Shown in pieces: positions 6,371 through 8,555 of a stretch of 8,555 bases of DNA (within the stretch, counting starts at the first letter, position 1; each line of letters begins with the position of its first letter). A program made the translations under genes and the position numbers. The stretch lies in the NCBI GenBank assembly GCA_030832235.1, contig JAURJO010000461.1:1-8555 (forward strand). The letters run 5' to 3'. The stretch is from Verrucomicrobiota bacterium. Lineage in GTDB: Bacteria > Verrucomicrobiota > Verrucomicrobiia > Opitutales > Opitutaceae. The notes below the pieces were generated by a model. That model searched no databases. It was not told the origin of the DNA and saw nothing but the letters and a program-made list of their open reading frames with translations.

Positions 6371-7384
6371 ATGGCCGCTCTTGTTCATTCCGTCCTCGTC
6401 ATCGGCTGCGGGGGCATCGGCGAGCGCCACCTGCGGTGCTTCCAGAATACGGGGCGCGCGCGCGTGACTGCGTGCGACGCTGATGCGGGGCGCCGGGAGC
6501 GGATGGCGGCGAAGTATGGCGTGCCGGTGGCGGCCGATGCCACCGCGGCGATCGCCGGCGGGGACGTGACGGCGGTTGTGATCTGCACCCCGGCCCACAC
6601 CCACGTGCCGCTGGCGAGGGCGGCGCTCGCGGCCGGCCGGCATGTGCTGATCGAAAAGCCCCTCTCCACGTCGATCGAAGGCGTCGCCGAGCTCATCGCG
6701 GAGCGGAACCGCACCGGGCGGCAGGCGGCGGTGGCCTACGTCTACCGGGTTTTCCCGTTTCTCGTCGCGGCGCGCGACTTCGTCCAACGCGGGGAGTTCG
6801 GCCCGGTGCGCGAGGTAACCGCGGTAAGCGGGCAATGCTATCCCGCGTTCCGGCCCGACTACCGGGAGATTTACTACCGCGACCGCGCGACGGGTGGCGG
6901 GGCGATCCAGGACGCGATCACGCATGTCGTGAACTGGGTGGAGAGTGTCATCGGCCCGGCCGACCGCCTCACCTGCGACTGCGCGCGTCAGGTGCTGGAA
7001 GGCGTGAACGTGGAGGACACCGTGCACCTCACCGCGCGCCACCGCACCGTGCTCGCCAGCTATGCCCTGAACCAGTTCCAGGCGCCAAACGAGAACGTTG
7101 TCCAGTTCAACGCCGCGGGCGGCAGCGTGCGGATCGAGCTGCACCGGCAACGCTGGGGCACGTTCGCCGCCGGCGCGGCCGACTGGACGTGGCACGACGC
7201 GCCCGTGCCCGAGCGCGACGCGCACTTCATTGCGCAAGCACACGCCTTTCTCGATCAGATCGAGGGGTATCCGGCCGCACTTTGCTCCCTCGAGGACGCG
7301 GCCCAGACCCTTCGTTTCAACCTCGCCGCGCTGGCCTCCGCCGAGACTGGTACGCAAGTGGAAGTCACGCGCGGGGTCCGATAA
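6371..7384 (+). CDS. Gfo/Idh/MocA-family NAD(P)-dependent oxidoreductase
   Basis: A 337-residue protein with the two-domain layout of this family. The Rossmann dinucleotide motif is GCGGIG (12-17), right after the start, which is why this ATG was chosen although the frame stays open further upstream. The family EKP motif is E95-K96-P97, with Lys96 the usual catalytic lysine. GGGAIQDAITH (175-185) supplies the conserved Asp (181) and His (185) of the active site in the C-terminal alpha/beta domain. The reaction is expected to be NAD(P)-dependent oxidation or reduction of a hydroxyl on a sugar, inositol or related polyol in the cytoplasm; the sequence does not reveal which. The gene starts 44 bases after the diiron protein with no terminator between, so co-transcription is likely. 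Length is normal and all key residues are present. Confidence 0.92.
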   Translation: MAALVHSVLVIGCGGIGERHLRCFQNTGRARVTACDADAGRRERMAAKYGVPVAADATAAIAGGDVTAVVICTPAHTHVPLARAALAAGRHVLIEKPLSTSIEGVAELIAERNRTGRQAAVAYVYRVFPFLVAARDFVQRGEFGPVREVTAVSGQCYPAFRPDYREIYYRDRATGGGAIQDAITHVVNWVESVIGPADRLTCDCARQVLEGVNVEDTVHLTARHRTVLASYALNQFQAPNENVVQFNAAGGSVRIELHRQRWGTFAAGAADWTWHDAPVPERDAHFIAQAHAFLDQIEGYPAALCSLEDAAQTLRFNLAALASAETGTQVEVTRGVR

Positions 7385-7526
7385 AGGATTGAAACGGCAG
7401 GGAGCGACGCGGCGACGGGCGAGCCTTCCCAAGGTTGCGCACGGCACATCCCCCGGGGAAGACGGCGCCGGCGGGAAGGTGCGCGCTTTACTCCGCTGGT
7501 CACAACTCCGACCTTTCCTCCGCTCA
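7385..7526. other. Short intergenic leader before the response regulator
   Basis: A 142-base gap likely holding the promoter of the two-component pair. CTTCCC near 7425-7430 can pair with GGGAAG near 7456-7461 over a long loop, and CCCCGGGG near 7452-7459 is palindromic. No convincing terminator with a T-run and no clear -35/-10 pair is visible. Confidence 0.35.
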
Positions 7527-7928
7527 ATGCCAGAAGTCGCGCCGCTGATCCTCCTCGCGGAGGACGACCGCAACATCCGCGAGACCACGTCTGACCTGCT
7601 CACCCTTTTTGGGTTCCGCGTGCACACCGCGGCCACCGGTCGGGAAGCCGGCGCCGTGCTCGAACGCGAAAGCGTGGATTTGTTGATCACCGACCTCCTG
7701 ATGCCGGACGGCGACGGACGATGGCTGATCGAGCGCGTCAGGAATGATCCGCGGCAGAACCGCTTGCCCGTGATTCTGCTCACGGCGCACGCCGACACGA
7801 CCCGGAACGCCGCCGTAGCACGCGCGCTGGCCACCGCCTACCTCGCCAAACCCTTTGATCCCGACCGCCTGCTCGAACTGACGATGCGGTGCTCGCTCTT
7901 GGGGCGGGACCGGCTCTCCCCCTCATGA
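7527..7928 (+). CDS. Single-domain (CheY-like) response regulator
   Basis: A 133-residue protein made of one receiver domain and no output domain. The acidic pocket is E12-D13-D14, the phospho-accepting Asp is D56 (LLITDLLMPDGDG), the switch Thr is T86 (LLTAHAD) and the conserved Lys is K108 (AKPFD). All residues for phosphotransfer are present, so it should be a functional phosphorelay intermediate or protein-interaction regulator in the cytoplasm. The ATG was chosen because the receiver fold begins at residue 6; the frame is open further upstream but that part does not resemble a protein domain. The stop overlaps the next start by four bases (ATGA, 7925-7928), implying translational coupling with a membrane protein that is probably its sensor. 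There is no Shine-Dalgarno; a 10-base pyrimidine run (7512-7521) lies just upstream of the ATG. Confidence 0.92.
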   Translation: MPEVAPLILLAEDDRNIRETTSDLLTLFGFRVHTAATGREAGAVLERESVDLLITDLLMPDGDGRWLIERVRNDPRQNRLPVILLTAHADTTRNAAVARALATAYLAKPFDPDRLLELTMRCSLLGRDRLSPS

Positions 7929-8555
7929 GCTCACCCGACCGCGGTGCGTTGGCGCCCGTCCCGATTGGTGAAAGCACACCCGTCGAGGGCGAATTACTCC
8001 TCCGGCGCGCCCTCTGGCTGATCGTGCTGACCGCCCTCGCGATCCTCGCGAACGCCTTCGCGCCCAAGCTGTTTTCCGGCCATTCATTGGTGCTCGGTGT
8101 GGTCTTCTATTGGATCGCGATACCGGTCGTCGGACCACTTTCCGCGCTGATCACTCTGGCCGCCGCGATGGCGGCGCTCGCCGTGAAGTGGGGCCAGCCT
8201 TTCTCCCCGTTGCTGATGGCGCTGGAAGGACTCGCGGTAAGTTTTGCGTGGCGCCGCGGACGCAACCCCCTGTTGGCCGATTTAGCGTTTTGGGCCCTGA
8301 TCGGCACGCCGCTCTCCTGGTTCATTTACCACCGCGTCATTCACATTCCCCAGCCCTCGCTCGACCAGGCGCTCTGGGTGCAGCCGATCAACGGCGTGAT
8401 GGCGGTCTGGATCGCGTTCCTCGTGCTGGACCAAATCTCCATCCCGGGAGCCGGAAGTTTCCGCCGCCCGGAACGGAGCTTTCGCACGGTGCTGCTCCAG
8501 CGTTACATCGCGTTTGGCACATTCCCGGTCGTGGTCGCCACGCTCATCGCGGTGG
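7925..8555 (+). CDS. Polytopic membrane protein, probable sensor region of a signalling protein (3' end outside window)
   Basis: An open frame begins at the ATG overlapping the response regulator stop and runs without a stop to the window edge (210 codons visible). After about 28 polar residues come roughly six hydrophobic segments (about 30-46, 54-70, 71-88, 94-109, 118-136, 152-169). A charged stretch (RRPERSFRTVLLQR, 180-193) follows, then another hydrophobic helix that begins at 194 and is cut by the edge. This resembles a MASE-like multi-helix sensor followed by a transmembrane helix leading into further domains. With the coupled response regulator, a histidine kinase is the most likely completion; a cyclase such as the one at the left edge is the alternative. 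No catalytic domain is within the window, so the function is inferred from context. Confidence 0.75.
   Translation, partial: MSSPDRGALAPVPIGESTPVEGELLLRRALWLIVLTALAILANAFAPKLFSGHSLVLGVVFYWIAIPVVGPLSALITLAAAMAALAVKWGQPFSPLLMALEGLAVSFAWRRGRNPLLADLAFWALIGTPLSWFIYHRVIHIPQPSLDQALWVQPINGVMAVWIAFLVLDQISIPGAGSFRRPERSFRTVLLQRYIAFGTFPVVVATLIAV

Noticed and set aside
7386..7395. GGATTGAAAC, like the end of some CRISPR repeats
   Set aside because: Occurs once only, with no repeat-spacer spacing around it.
7098..7526. Upstream extension of the response regulator frame to give 276 residues
   Set aside because: The extra part overlaps the oxidoreductase gene out of frame and has no domain; the receiver fold begins right after the ATG at 7527.
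6359..7834. 491-codon open frame antisense to the Gfo/Idh/MocA gene and response regulator
   Set aside because: Same in-register mirror effect over the oxidoreductase gene, with low-complexity Arg/Ala-rich translation and no motifs.

Overview
The window is GC-rich, densely coded bacterial DNA with seven protein genes, two of them cut by the window edges. No RNA gene, insertion sequence, phage gene or CRISPR array is visible. The combination of a Cache/HAMP-type class III nucleotide cyclase, a soluble quinoprotein with an inserted c-type cytochrome, a Gfo/Idh/MocA oxidoreductase, and gene starts without Shine-Dalgarno sequences would fit a Verrucomicrobia/Opitutaceae-like or related environmental bacterium. 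That assignment is inference from style, not from a marker gene.

Left region (1-2165, plus strand): the C-terminal part of a membrane-bound adenylate/guanylate cyclase (end of a sensor domain, one membrane helix, HAMP, catalytic domain) overlaps by one base with a 338-residue NAD(P)-binding SDR/epimerase-like protein. A 313-base gap with several short palindromes follows, and transcription is convergent across it.

Centre (2479-4626, minus strand): a large exported PQQ-dependent dehydrogenase. Its active-site segments match the glucose dehydrogenase type, and a single-haem cytochrome c domain is inserted before the last propeller segment. A 485-base divergent intergenic region follows. It holds hairpins and an imperfect inverted repeat with 28-base arms that looks like a dispersed intergenic repeat element.

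Right region (5112-8555, plus strand): a ferritin-like protein with a complete E / ExxH / E / ExxH diiron ligand set lies 44 bases upstream of a Gfo/Idh/MocA-type oxidoreductase, so the two are probably co-transcribed. After 142 bases comes a single-domain response regulator whose stop overlaps (ATGA) the start of a polytopic membrane protein running off the right edge. That protein is probably the sensor end of a signalling kinase or cyclase.

Functionally the window mixes two signalling modules (cyclic nucleotide; phosphorelay) with periplasmic sugar/alcohol oxidation and an uncharacterised diiron/oxidoreductase pair. I see no clear new defence or mobile system. The diiron-Gfo/Idh/MocA pair and the intergenic repeat are the least explained elements.
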